Below are positions 37,167 through 45,005 of a stretch of DNA of 64,000 bases, piece by piece; the first letter of the stretch is position 1, and the number at the start of each line of letters is the position of its first letter. A program made the translations under genes and the position numbers. The stretch is taken from positions 61,024-125,023 of the forward strand of contig JAYTOP010000025.1 of the NCBI GenBank assembly GCA_043747745.1. The letters are read 5' to 3'. The notes under the pieces were generated by a model, which worked only from the letters and a program-made list of their open reading frames with translations, did not search any database and was not told the DNA's origin. Source of the DNA: SZAS-103 sp043747745 (GTDB taxonomy: Bacteria > Pseudomonadota > Gammaproteobacteria > Xanthomonadales > Xanthomonadaceae).

Positions 37167-38630
37167 TCACAAGTGAACGCAGACGTTCTTGGGTTCGGTG
37201 AAGAAACGCATCGCCTCCGCGCCGCCTTCGCGACCCAGTCCGGATTGCCCGACGCCGCCGAACGGCGTGCGCAGGTCGCGCATCATCCAGGTGTTGATCC
37301 AGACGATGCCGGAATGCAGGTTCGCGGCGATCCGGTGCGCGCGATCGAGCCGCTGCGTCCACACGCTTGCGGACAGTCCGTAGGGCGTCGCATTCGCGAG
37401 CGCCAGCGCGTGCGCATCGTCGTCGAAAGGCTGCAACGTGACGACCGGTCCGAAGATCTCGTCGGTGTTGCTGCGGCAATCCGGGCCAAGATTTTCGATC
37501 ACGGTCGGTGCGACGAACCAGCCGTTTTCGCAGCGACCATCCGGCGACAATGATTCTCCGCCGCAAAGCATGCTGCCGCCTTCGCCGCGCGCGATCGCAA
37601 TGCAGGCCAACACTTTGTCGTAGTGCGCGCGCGACACCAGTGGGCCGAGGTCGGTCGCCGCGTCCTGCGGATCGCCTACGCGCAGTTTCCGGGCGCGCGC
37701 GACGAATGCATCGCGGAACGCATCGTAGGCACCGCGTTCGACCAGGATGCGCGAACCGCACAGGCAGATCTGGCCGCTGTTCTGGAACGCCGAGCGCACC
37801 ACGGTATCGAGCAGGCGTTCGCGCGAGGATTCATCGTCCCAGGCATCGGCGAACACGATGGTCGCGTTCTTGCCCCCGAGTTCGAGCGACATCTTCTTCA
37901 GCGCGGGACCGCAGTAGGCGGCGATCTGGCGGCCAACCGCGGTGCTGCCGGTGAAGCTGACTGCCTTGATGTCGGGATGTTCGACCAGTGCAGTTCCGAC
38001 GACCGGGCCGAGTCCGTGCACGATGTTCAGCACGCCCGCCGGAAAGCCGATCTCGCGTGCGAGTCCGCCGAGCATCCACGCGGTGACGGGGGTGATCTCC
38101 GATGGTTTCGCGACCACGCAATTGCCGGCTGCGAGCGCGGGTGCAATCTTCCAGGTGAACAGGTACAGCGGCAGGTTCCACGGACTGATGCAGGCGACCG
38201 CGCCGAGCGGCTGGCGCAAGGTGTAGTTCAGCCCCGCTTGGCCATGGTGCGATTCGCTCGCGAACTGGGTCGCGGCGGCCGCGAAGAAACGCAGGTTCGC
38301 GACCGCGCGCGGGATCTCGATCTCGCGCACGAGCCGCAGCGGCTTGCCCGCGTCGCGCGATTCGGCCTGCGCGAAGTCCTCGATGCGGGTTTCGAGCGCG
38401 TCGGCAAGCCGCTGCATCCATTGGGCGCGTGCTTCATTGGGAAAAGCCGACCACGTCGGGAACGCGGCATGCGCGGCGCGCACGGCATCGTCCACATCGG
38501 TTTCTGTTCCGGACGGACACGAGGCGTAATGCTGACCCGTCGCGGGATCGTAAACTGCGAGTGCATCGAGTTCGCTGCACGCCCGCGCCTCGCTGCCGAT
38601 TAACTGGGTCAGGTGCAGGGAGGCAATCAT
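37167..38630 (-). CDS. 2-aminomuconic semialdehyde dehydrogenase (aldehyde dehydrogenase family)
   Basis: This NAD-dependent dehydrogenase oxidises 2-aminomuconate semialdehyde, the ACMSD product, to 2-aminomuconate. It has 487 aa. It shows PWNLPLYLFTWKIAPALAAG, the nucleotide loop FTGSTAVGRQIA, the general-base glutamate in LELGGKNATIVFADA, the catalytic cysteine in FQNSGQICLCGSR and the terminal WMMRDLRTPFGGVGQSGLGR. The start ATG at 38630 gives the length usual for this subfamily. It lies 42 bp upstream of carbonic anhydrase. Substrate assignment rests on operon context; other hydroxymuconic semialdehyde dehydrogenases look alike. Confidence 0.9.
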   Translation of the reverse strand: MIASLHLTQLIGSEARACSELDALAVYDPATGQHYASCPSGTETDVDDAVRAAHAAFPTWSAFPNEARAQWMQRLADALETRIEDFAQAESRDAGKPLRLVREIEIPRAVANLRFFAAAATQFASESHHGQAGLNYTLRQPLGAVACISPWNLPLYLFTWKIAPALAAGNCVVAKPSEITPVTAWMLGGLAREIGFPAGVLNIVHGLGPVVGTALVEHPDIKAVSFTGSTAVGRQIAAYCGPALKKMSLELGGKNATIVFADAWDDESSRERLLDTVVRSAFQNSGQICLCGSRILVERGAYDAFRDAFVARARKLRVGDPQDAATDLGPLVSRAHYDKVLACIAIARGEGGSMLCGGESLSPDGRCENGWFVAPTVIENLGPDCRSNTDEIFGPVVTLQPFDDDAHALALANATPYGLSASVWTQRLDRAHRIAANLHSGIVWINTWMMRDLRTPFGGVGQSGLGREGGAEAMRFFTEPKNVCVHL

Positions 38631-38691
38631 GCGGTGAGCTTATCGGCTTGGCGCGCGGTTGGGGAGTTCACAGTCGGATACGAGCACGTCA

Positions 38692-39480
38692 TTACAGCGA
38701 ACGCGTGCGCCCGCCATCCACTGGCAGGTTGATCCCGGTGATGTACGACGCCGCCGGCGATGCGAGAAACGCGACCGCCGCTGCTGTCTCGGACGGATCG
38801 GCGAAACGGCCCATCGGGATCTCGGCTTCCATCTCGGCGGTCACGTCGTCGGTGCTGTCGCCGGTCTTCTGCGATCGCGCGGCGATGATCTGGTCGATGC
38901 GCGGCGTGTGGGTGGAGCCGGGCAGCACGTTGTTGACGGTGATGCCATGCGGCGCGAGTTCGCGCGCCAGCGTCTTCGCCCAACTCGCGACCGCGCCACG
39001 CGTCACGTTCGACACGCCGATGCCGACGATCGGCTCCTTCACCGATGTCGAGATGATGTTGACGATGCGGCCGTAGCCATCGCCGATCATGCCGGGCACG
39101 ACCGCTTCGGCGAGCGCCTGGTTCGCGAGCAGGTGCGAACGGTATGCGGCAAGGAATGCATCCTCGCTCGCGCCACGCACGGTCCCCGGTGGCGGACCGC
39201 CGCTGTTGTTGATGAGGATATGTACGCTGTTTCCGGCGACCAGCGCATCGACCTTCGCACGCAACGCCGCGGTATCGCCAGCATCCGCCGCGATCCAGTC
39301 GTGACGCTGCGCGGCGTGCGTGAGCGGCAACTGCCCTGCGAGTTGTTCCAGCAGGTCCGCGCGGCGCGCGAGCAGGGTGACGTCGGCGCCGAGCTTGGCG
39401 AGTTCGACTGCCGAGGCCAGACCGATGCCTTGCGATGCGCCGCAAACCAGCGCGTGTTTGCCGGTGAGGTCGAGGTCCAT
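38692..39480 (-). CDS. SDR-family oxidoreductase lacking the catalytic Tyr
   Basis: This 262-aa short-chain dehydrogenase/reductase-fold protein begins MDLDLTGKHALVCGASQGIG, with NNSGGPPPG as the structural NxxG region. The usual Ser-Tyr-x3-Lys triad is not complete: the region reads STSVKEPIVGIGVSNVTRGA, with Ser-Asn-x2-Arg where Tyr-x3-Lys is expected. This matches a known SDR subgroup with an imperfect catalytic tetrad, often found near 2-aminomuconate genes, so it is a family trait and not a lesion. Its start abuts the PaiB stop (TGA then ATG). Its step in the pathway is unknown. Confidence 0.85.
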   Translation of the reverse strand: MDLDLTGKHALVCGASQGIGLASAVELAKLGADVTLLARRADLLEQLAGQLPLTHAAQRHDWIAADAGDTAALRAKVDALVAGNSVHILINNSGGPPPGTVRGASEDAFLAAYRSHLLANQALAEAVVPGMIGDGYGRIVNIISTSVKEPIVGIGVSNVTRGAVASWAKTLARELAPHGITVNNVLPGSTHTPRIDQIIAARSQKTGDSTDDVTAEMEAEIPMGRFADPSETAAAVAFLASPAASYITGINLPVDGGRTRSL

Positions 39481-40149
39481 TCAGGGTTCCGATGCGATGT
39501 CGTTGGGTGTGTTGTCTTCAGTCACGGTAGCGCGTTGCAACCGCGACTGCATGAGACGGGCGACGGCTTGTGCGTTCTCGTCTCCCTGCGCCATCAACGC
39601 ATCGACGACGCTGCGCTGGTTCGCGAGCGGATGGTTCTGGCTGAGCTTGAACTTCATTTCGATGCGCGTTGCCAGCAGTCGAAAACCGACGATGCCCTTG
39701 AGTTGCATGACGTGGTCGGCGCGGTCCGGCTCGAAACGCCAGTCCGATCCATTCGCGGATTCGTGCCGCACGCTGAGTTCAGACACGATGGCCGCGAGTG
39801 CGTCGGTGTCGTCGAAGACCTTCAGCGTTCCGTGGACATGGGCAACTGCGTAGTTCCAGGTCGGTACGCGCGCCTGTTCTTCCTTGTCCAGATACCACGA
39901 AGGCGACACATAGGCGTCGGGGCCGTGCACGATCACTAGCGCGTCGCCGCCATCGCGCCATTGCGGATTCGCGCGCGACCAGTGGCCACGGAACACGACA
40001 GCATCGCCATCACGCGCGTACAGCACCGGAAGGTGGCTCACGGATGGCAATCCATCGCGCACTGTGACCAAGGTCACGAACGGGTTGGCTGCAACGAGGC
40101 TGTCGAGCTCTGCGAGATCGGCTTCTACGAAGGTCCGTGGCGTATACAT
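39481..40149 (-). CDS. PaiB-like FMN-binding protein
   Basis: The 222-aa product belongs to the PaiB / FMN-binding split-barrel family, whose Bacillus founder was called a negative regulator. Landmarks are MYTPRTFVEADLAELDSLVA at the start, PVLYARDGDAVVFRGHWSRA, the nucleotide/flavin region GPDAYVSPSWYLDKEE, VPTWNYAVAHVHG, and MQLKGIVGFRLLATRIEMKF-KLSQN near the end. The ATG at 40149 is preferred over an in-frame TTG at 40164 that overlaps the upstream stop. It is directly upstream of the SDR gene and likely in the same transcript. Whether it acts as an oxidoreductase or a regulator is open. Confidence 0.88.
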   Translation of the reverse strand: MYTPRTFVEADLAELDSLVAANPFVTLVTVRDGLPSVSHLPVLYARDGDAVVFRGHWSRANPQWRDGGDALVIVHGPDAYVSPSWYLDKEEQARVPTWNYAVAHVHGTLKVFDDTDALAAIVSELSVRHESANGSDWRFEPDRADHVMQLKGIVGFRLLATRIEMKFKLSQNHPLANQRSVVDALMAQGDENAQAVARLMQSRLQRATVTEDNTPNDIASEP

Positions 40150-40160
40150 TCTGCGCTCGC

Positions 40161-40517
40161 TCAATCCCGCGCCGGCAGCCGCCTGGTCATCGCCGCGCGC
40201 AGTGCTTCCTCGTCGTCGCCGACGACATGCGGCGGTTCAATTTCATCGAGGTCGAAGCCCATCTGCTCGGCATCGTCGTCGTCGAGGCCGTCGAAGGCGC
40301 GGTACTCGGCATCCATCAGCGCGGCGCGCGCGGTGTCCTCGCTGTCGTAGACATCGATCCTGGCGTCACAGTCGAAGACTTCGACGGTGCCGCCAGCGCG
40401 CACGCGCATGCGCGCCCACACGAGCAGGTTGCCAACCATGGCCAGCCACCACTGTTCGGAGACGTGGCCCGTGTCGTCGTCGATGCTGCTGTCGTCTGGG
40501 GCGTCGTTGTCGTTCAT
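40161..40517 (-). CDS. Small acidic conserved hypothetical protein
   Basis: This is not assignable to a function. The 118-aa product begins MNDNDAPDDSSIDDDTGHVS, then has a conserved-looking hydrophobic/aromatic block EQWWLAMVGNLLVWARMRVR followed by GTVEVFDCDARIDVYD. It ends with several acidic runs (GLDDDDAEQMGFDLDEI). Composition is strongly acidic and there is no signal peptide. Its stop lies 11 bp before the PaiB ATG, so it may be the first gene of the operon. Similar proteins occur in Xanthomonadales as far as I recall. Confidence 0.7.
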   Translation of the reverse strand: MNDNDAPDDSSIDDDTGHVSEQWWLAMVGNLLVWARMRVRAGGTVEVFDCDARIDVYDSEDTARAALMDAEYRAFDGLDDDDAEQMGFDLDEIEPPHVVGDDEEALRAAMTRRLPARD

Positions 40518-40536
40518 GCCTTCATCCTCGTTTGAA

Positions 40537-40575
40537 ATCCGTCCATGGTTCGCCAGGTTCACCACGAACGGACTC
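40537..40575. repeat. Palindromic interspersed repeat, second copy
   Basis: The sequence ATCCGTCCATGGTTCGCCAG then GTTCACCACGAACGGAC is the reverse complement of the 3066-3106 element with a few changes. It lies between the acidic hypothetical gene and a small membrane-protein gene, again in an intergenic position. Confidence 0.75.
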
Positions 40576-40591
40576 CGCAAATTTCGGTCCT

Positions 40592-40900
40592 TCAAGATTT
40601 CATGGCCCACGCGATCAGACCGAAGCCGCCGGCGCAGGTCAATCCGATCAGCAGCACGATCAAGGCGATGCGCGCCGGTGTGCCGAGGCCATCGAGTGCG
40701 GGGTCGCGCGATTCCCGATAGCGGCCAGCGAGCAGCCACCACAATGTGGACGCCGCGATCGCGCCCGCGCCGCCGAGTCGCGCGTGCAATTCCGGATAAC
40801 GGTCGCGCAGATGCACCAGGGTCATCGGCCAGAAGAACGCGAACGCCATCAAACCGGTGATCGCGAACGCCAATCCGAGCAGGGACAGGGTGATCATCAT
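40592..40900 (-). CDS. Small inner-membrane protein, unknown function
   Basis: The 102-aa product has three predicted membrane segments: LSLLGLAFAITGLMAFAFFW (about 5-24), GGAGAIAASTLWWLLAG (about 43-59) and RIALIVLLIGLTCAGGFGLI (about 78-97). A charged loop DRYPELHARLG lies between the first two. Good codon use and clear topology support it as real; no domain is recognised. The start is the first of two adjacent ATG codons at 40900. It sits between an intergenic repeat and a second small membrane protein, all on the minus strand. Confidence 0.7.
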   Translation of the reverse strand: MMITLSLLGLAFAITGLMAFAFFWPMTLVHLRDRYPELHARLGGAGAIAASTLWWLLAGRYRESRDPALDGLGTPARIALIVLLIGLTCAGGFGLIAWAMKS

Positions 40901-40979
40901 GCGTTAGCCACGAGCGCGGTTGCGCCAGTGGTGACGGAGGCGAACGCAAGGCAGAGAGGGGTGGAGATCGGTGTCATCG

Positions 40980-41315
40980 TTAGCGCCGCCATGGATACCA
41001 GATGATCACTGCGGCGAGCGTGGGTAGCAAAACTGCACCTATGGTCAGCCAGATACGATCAAGTTTTTTCAGTGACGCGGAAGCTGCCAACAACGCCGGA
41101 TCGTCGATTGACGCATCGAGCTTCCGGGCCCAGCGCCAGAAACGCCAATGCCAGACCACCATGTCGTAATCTTGCTTTACCCGCAACGGCACGACATCGC
41201 GTGCGCGGGACAGAAACGCTTCGGCGGCGGCTTTGCGTCTTTTTTCCAACGTGGTTAAACCAAAGACAAATGGTATCCACAGCAGTAGCAATAGCAAAAA
41301 TGCATTCGGTTTCAT
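40980..41315 (-). CDS. Small membrane protein, unknown function
   Basis: The 111-aa product (from ATG 41315) has an N-terminal hydrophobic segment in MKPNAFLLLLLLWIPFVFGL, a basic amphipathic middle region (LEKRRKAAAEAFLSRARDVV, then tryptophan-rich VVWHWRFWRWARKL), and a C-terminal segment WLTIGAVLLPTLAAVIIWYP. The likely topology is both ends near the membrane with a cytoplasmic basic loop. I recognise no family. It lies just 5 to 20 bp downstream of asnS, so it may be in its transcript. Confidence 0.65.
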   Translation of the reverse strand: MKPNAFLLLLLLWIPFVFGLTTLEKRRKAAAEAFLSRARDVVPLRVKQDYDMVVWHWRFWRWARKLDASIDDPALLAASASLKKLDRIWLTIGAVLLPTLAAVIIWYPWRR

Positions 41316-41335
41316 CTGGTCGCTCGCCAAGAAAA

Positions 41336-42745
41336 TCAGAACGTCGCCAGGCCGGGCGCGCGCGGGTACGGGATCGCGTCGCGGATGTTCGACAGGCCGC
41401 AGACGTACACCACCAGCCGCTCGAAGCCGAGTCCGAAGCCCGCATGCGGCACCGTGCCGTAGCGGCGGAAATCGCGATACCAGCCGTAATGCGCGCCATC
41501 AAGGCCAAACTGCGCCATGCGCGCGTCGAGCACGTCGAGGCGTTCCTCGCGCTGCGCGCCGCCGATGATTTCGCCGATGCCCGGCGCGAGCACGTCCATC
41601 GCCGCGACGGTTTTGCCATCGTCGTTCAGGCGCATGTAGAACGCCTTGATCTGCTCGGGGTAGTTCAGGACCACGACCGGACGGCCGACGTGCTGCTCGG
41701 TGAGCCAGCGTTCGTGCTCCGTCTGCAGGTCCAGGCCCCATTCGACCGGGAAATCGAATTTGTGGCCGGACTTCTGCAGCAGCGCCACGGCGTCGGTGTA
41801 GTCGATGCGCTCGAACGGCGCGGCGACGAACGCTTCCATGCGCGTAATCGCGTCTTTCTGCACGCGCTCGGCGATGAATGCCATGTCGTCGGCGCGTTCG
41901 TTGAGCACGGCCTTGAACACATACTTGAGGAATACCTCGGCGAGATCGGCGTTTTCCTTGAGGTCGGCGAACGCGATTTCGGGTTCGATCATCCAGAACT
42001 CGGCGAGGTGGCGCGAGGTGTTGGAATTCTCGGCACGAAAGGTCGGGCCGAAGGTGTAGACCTTGCTGAGTGCGAGGCAATAGGCCTCGACATTGAGCTG
42101 GCCGGACACGGTCAGGAAGGTTTCCTTGCCGAAGAAGTCCTGCGAGAAATCCACCGCGCCCTTGTCGTCGCGCGGCAGGTTCGCCATGTCGAGCGTGGAG
42201 ACACGGAACATCTGGCCCGCGCCTTCGGCGTCGGACGTGGTGATGATCGGCGTGTTGATCCAGAAGTAGCCTTGCTCGTGGAAGAATCGGTGGACCGCCT
42301 TGGCCAGGCAGTCGCGGATGCGCGTGACTGCGCCGAACAGGTTCGTGCGTGGGCGCAGGTGGGCGACTTCGCGCAGGAATTCCAGCGAATGCGCCTTGGG
42401 CTGGATCGGATAGGTTTCCGGGTCGTCCACCCAGCCGACGACCTCGATCGCGCTGGCCTGGATCTCGAACGCCTGGCCCTGGCCTTGCGATGCGACGAGC
42501 GTGCCGGTCGCGATGACCGCGCAGCCGGCAGTGAGGCGCTTCACTTCGGATTCGTAATTGGAAAGGTCGGTCGGAGCGACGACCTGGATCGGGTGGAAGC
42601 ACGAGCCATCGCTGACGTTCACGAACGACAGACCCGCCTTGGAGTCGCGCCGTGTGCGCACCCAGCCGCGCACGCTGACCGTACTGCCCGCCGTGAGCTT
42701 GCCATCCAGCGCCTGCGCGACGCTGACCACTTCTGCTGCCGTCAT
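41336..42745 (-). CDS. asnS: Asparaginyl-tRNA synthetase
   Basis: This class II synthetase charges tRNA-Asn. The 469-aa protein begins MTAAEVVSVAQALDGKLTAG with an OB-fold anticodon-binding domain (VSVRGWVRTRRDSKAGLSFV). Motif 2 is FGPTFRAENSNTSRHLAEFW and motif 3 is HAGFGLGFERLVVYVCGLSN. The FRVSTLDMANLP and GKETFLTVSGQLNVEAY region is typical of AsnS and separates it from AspS. In-frame alternatives exist at 42754 and 42760; 42745 is preferred because a GGAG box lies 9 nt upstream. It is divergent from the A-type Fe-S carrier gene. Confidence 0.96.
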   Translation of the reverse strand: MTAAEVVSVAQALDGKLTAGSTVSVRGWVRTRRDSKAGLSFVNVSDGSCFHPIQVVAPTDLSNYESEVKRLTAGCAVIATGTLVASQGQGQAFEIQASAIEVVGWVDDPETYPIQPKAHSLEFLREVAHLRPRTNLFGAVTRIRDCLAKAVHRFFHEQGYFWINTPIITTSDAEGAGQMFRVSTLDMANLPRDDKGAVDFSQDFFGKETFLTVSGQLNVEAYCLALSKVYTFGPTFRAENSNTSRHLAEFWMIEPEIAFADLKENADLAEVFLKYVFKAVLNERADDMAFIAERVQKDAITRMEAFVAAPFERIDYTDAVALLQKSGHKFDFPVEWGLDLQTEHERWLTEQHVGRPVVVLNYPEQIKAFYMRLNDDGKTVAAMDVLAPGIGEIIGGAQREERLDVLDARMAQFGLDGAHYGWYRDFRRYGTVPHAGFGLGFERLVVYVCGLSNIRDAIPYPRAPGLATF

Positions 42746-42822
42746 GCCTTGCATCTCCACGTCGTCGAACCCACTTCATTTTCCAGCCCAGCATGATAAC
42801 GAATAAGGCTTTGGGCCACAGG

Positions 42823-42828
42823 TATACT
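42823..42828 (+). promoter_or_regulatory. Candidate -10 box of the A-type Fe-S carrier gene
   Basis: TATACT, one change from consensus, ends 6 bp before the ATG at 42835. The spacing predicts transcription from the A of the start codon, with no leader and no Shine-Dalgarno. The -35 region is weak. Confidence 0.5.
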
Positions 42829-42834
42829 CGAGCG

Positions 42835-43167
42835 ATGAGCATCACCCTGACCCCCGCAGCACTCGAACGCGCACGCAACTATCTCGCCGCCAGTCCTGGC
42901 CGGATCGGCCTGCGTTTCGGCGTGCGCCGGACCGGATGCTCGGGCTGGGGCTATGTGGTGGATCTGGCCGAGCATGCCAATCCCGACGACACTATGTTCG
43001 ACGTGGATGGCATTCGCGTGATTGTCGACGCCGCGAGCCTGCCACTGGTGCAAGGCACCGAGATCGATTTCGTGAGGCAGGGCCTCAATGCCCAGTTCGC
43101 CTTCCGCAATCCGAACGCCGCCGATGCCTGCGGTTGCGGCGAGAGTTTCACTACGCAGCCAGCCTGA
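42835..43167 (+). CDS. A-type iron-sulfur cluster carrier (HesB/IscA family)
   Basis: It accepts Fe-S clusters from the assembly machinery and passes them to apoproteins. The 110-aa product starts MSITLTPAALERARNYLAAS. The three ligand cysteines are all present: Cys35 in RTGCSGWGYV and Cys99 and Cys101 in ADACGCGESF. The motif order fits IscA/ErpA, and the exact subtype is not clear from sequence alone. It stands alone, divergent from asnS, with no isc or suf genes nearby. No ribosome binding site is visible, consistent with the leaderless promoter geometry. Confidence 0.92.
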   Translation: MSITLTPAALERARNYLAASPGRIGLRFGVRRTGCSGWGYVVDLAEHANPDDTMFDVDGIRVIVDAASLPLVQGTEIDFVRQGLNAQFAFRNPNAADACGCGESFTTQPA

Positions 43168-43227
43168 GGCTGGATGCGGACGAGTCTGTCGAGTCCAGGC
43201 CGCCTGAGCCTCGATCCGCACGGCAGC

Positions 43228-43256
43228 TTGCTCACAGGCCTGTCCACTGGCATAAT
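43228..43256 (+). promoter_or_regulatory. Promoter of the rpsF-rpsR-rplI operon
   Basis: TTGCTC (43228-43233), a 17-bp spacer and CATAAT (43251-43256) form a good sigma-70 promoter. It predicts a leader of about 100 nt before rpsF. The leader contains GGCC-rich complementary stretches (GGCCAGTCGGCC near 43329) that could form the hairpin bound by S6:S18 for autoregulation; this is a suggestion, not a motif match. Confidence 0.6.
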
Positions 43257-43361
43257 CGGCGGCTCCGCAGCCACAGGCGGACCCTTGCCCCACCACGGCG
43301 CGTCCTGCGTTGATGGGGGGCTGCCACGGCCAGTCGGCCGACATCCACAAGAGGAAACACC

Positions 43362-43850
43362 ATGCGTCATTACGAAATCGTGTTCATGGTCCATCCGGAC
43401 CAGAGCGAGCAGGTGCCCGCGATGATCGAGCGTTACAAGACGCTGATCACGACCGACACCGGCGAAGGCGCGGGCCAGATCCATCGTCTCGAAGACTGGG
43501 GCCGCCGCCAGCTCGCCTATCCGATCAACAACCTGGTCAAGGCGCACTACGTGATGCTCAACGTGGAGTGCGGCCAGAAGGTGCTGACCGAACTGGTCGA
43601 CGGCTTCCGCTTCAACGACGCCGTGCTGCGCCACCTGGTGACCAAGCGCGAAGGCGCGGACACCGAACAGTCGTTCATCATGAAGATGAAGGACGAGAAG
43701 AATGATCGCGGTGACAGAGGCGATCGTGGCGACAGAGGCGATCGTGGTGAAAGGGGCGATCGCGGCGACCGCGGCGACCGTCCGGAGCGCAGCGAGCGCC
43801 CGCGTCGGGACGAATCCATTGAAGGCGGCGCCGTCGGCGCTGACGCCTGA
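43362..43850 (+). CDS. rpsF: 30S ribosomal protein S6 with a long Arg-Gly-Asp-rich tail
   Basis: This is a small-subunit protein that pairs with S18 on 16S rRNA. Residues 1 to about 105 are canonical S6: MRHYEIVFMVHPDQSEQVPA, IHRLEDWGRRQLAYPINNLV and AVLRHLVTKR. The product is 162 aa because of a C-terminal tail of repeated Asp-Arg-Gly units (about residues 112-140), ending PERSERPRRDESIEGG. Many S6 proteins have acidic or disordered tails; this one is unusually regular. RBS AGAGGAAACACC precedes the ATG. It is first in the operon with rpsR (23-bp gap) and rplI. Confidence 0.97.
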   Translation: MRHYEIVFMVHPDQSEQVPAMIERYKTLITTDTGEGAGQIHRLEDWGRRQLAYPINNLVKAHYVMLNVECGQKVLTELVDGFRFNDAVLRHLVTKREGADTEQSFIMKMKDEKNDRGDRGDRGDRGDRGERGDRGDRGDRPERSERPRRDESIEGGAVGADA

Positions 43851-43873
43851 AACCCCACACCAGGAATCCAGCC

Positions 43874-44104
43874 ATGTCCAAATTCTTCCGTCGCCGCAAG
43901 TTCTGCAAATTCACCGCCGAAGGCACCGTCGAGATCGATTACAAGGATCTCAACACCCTGCGTCAGTACCTGACCGAAACCGGCAAGATCGTGCCGAGCC
44001 GCATCACCGGCACCAAGGCGCGCTACCAGCGCCAGTTGCAGACTGCGGTGAAGCGCGCGCGTTTCCTGTCGCTGATTCCTTATTGCGACAGCCATACGAG
44101 TTGA
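43874..44104 (+). CDS. rpsR: 30S ribosomal protein S18
   Basis: It binds with S6 in the platform of the 30S subunit. The 76-aa product begins MSKFFRRRKFCKFTAEGTVE and contains IDYKDLNTLRQYLTETGKIV and the conserved PSRITGTKARYQRQL block; it ends RFLSLIPYCDSHTS. The length is standard. No priB lies between rpsF and rpsR, unlike enterobacteria. Confidence 0.98.
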   Translation: MSKFFRRRKFCKFTAEGTVEIDYKDLNTLRQYLTETGKIVPSRITGTKARYQRQLQTAVKRARFLSLIPYCDSHTS

Positions 44105-44171
44105 TTTCCTGATCCATTCGGACAGCCACCAGTTGCGGACTTCGGTCCGCTAACGAATACGGAGCAACACC

Positions 44172-44621
44172 ATGCAACTGATCCTCCTGCAGAAAGTCGT
44201 CAACCTCGGTGCCCTTGGCGACAAGGTCAATGTCAAGCCGGGTTATGGCCGCAACTTCCTGATCCCGTACGGCCGCGCCGTGCCGGCGACCGCGAAGAAC
44301 ATCGCCGAGTTCGAGGCCCGCCGCGCCGATTACGAGGCGAAGGCCAACGACATCCACTCCGCCGCCGAAGCCCGCAAGGTCAAGCTCGAAGGTGCCAGCG
44401 TCGTCGTCAAGGCGAACTCGTCGACCGAAGGCAAGCTGTACGGTTCGGTTGGCCCGCGCGATATCGCCGAGGCATTCACCGCCGCCGGCCATCCGCTCAA
44501 CAAGAGCGAAGTCGTCATGGGTGAAGGCCCGCTGCGCCGCACCGGCGAGTTCGAGATCACCGTGCACCTGCACGCCGATGTCGAAACCAAGGTCAAGGTG
44601 ACGGTGGTTCCGGACGCCTGA
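44172..44621 (+). CDS. rplI: 50S ribosomal protein L9
   Basis: This large-subunit protein has two globular domains joined by a long helix. The 149-aa product begins MQLILLQKVVNLGALGDKVN and carries the L9 signature VKPGYGRNFLIPYGRAVPAT. The connecting helix follows (FEARRADYEAKANDIHSAAE), then the C-terminal domain with KLYGSVGPRDIAEA. It is 67 bp after rpsR and is followed by a clear terminator. Confidence 0.98.
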   Translation: MQLILLQKVVNLGALGDKVNVKPGYGRNFLIPYGRAVPATAKNIAEFEARRADYEAKANDIHSAAEARKVKLEGASVVVKANSSTEGKLYGSVGPRDIAEAFTAAGHPLNKSEVVMGEGPLRRTGEFEITVHLHADVETKVKVTVVPDA

Positions 44622-44688
44622 TTTTCCTGGTGTCGGTATCGGTCGCTCCCTGCTTCTAGCGACATTCGCACATTGATATGCATCAAAT

Positions 44689-44717
44689 GGCCGCCTCAGG
44701 GCGGCCGTTTCGTTTCT
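44689..44717 (+). terminator. Rho-independent terminator of the rpsF-rpsR-rplI operon
   Basis: GGCCGCC (44689-44695), the loop TCAG and GGCGGCC (44700-44706) form a perfect 7-bp GC stem followed by GTTTCGTTTCT. Confidence 0.85.
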
Positions 44718-44741
44718 GCTGTGAGTCGCCGACGACTGGCC

Positions 44742-44938
44742 TCACCCACCGCCATCGTTCTGGATGACTGGAGTCTGGTCGACCGGGGCCGGAGCGCGAC
44801 GGACTCTCGGTGCAGCAGGGGCCCGTTGGATCCGTTGGATCGGACGCTGCTGTTGTTCGACGGGTTGTAGCTGTTGCGGCGGATGATCCGGGTCGACGGC
44901 GGGCGACAAAATCCGGATTGGGTTCGCCCTCAAGGCAG
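44742..44938 (-). pseudogene. Possible 3' fragment of a Pro/Gln-rich gene cut by the IS element
   Basis: On the minus strand an open frame runs from the IS end to 44742, reading HPPQQLQPVEQQQRPIQRIQ, then RAPAAPRVRRAPAPVDQTPV and a TGA/TAA-type stop after NDGGG. The low-complexity tail looks like the C-terminus of a secreted or envelope protein. The frame has no plausible 5' part because the IS3 element begins at about 44939. I found no matching N-terminal part on the other side of the element, so this remains tentative. Confidence 0.3.
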
Positions 44939-45005
44939 TGATCCTGCCCCTACTTTCACGGACACCCGGATAAGCGATTCAATATTGCAATCCGAGGTGA
45001 GAGAG

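Noticed and set aside
38692..39480. SDR inactivated by mutation of its catalytic Tyr
   Set aside because: The SNxxR replacement and NNSGGPPPG motif are the norm in a known SDR subgroup, so this is not a lesion.
43362..44104. priB between rpsF and rpsR
   Set aside because: Only 23 bp separate the two genes; there is no room for priB.
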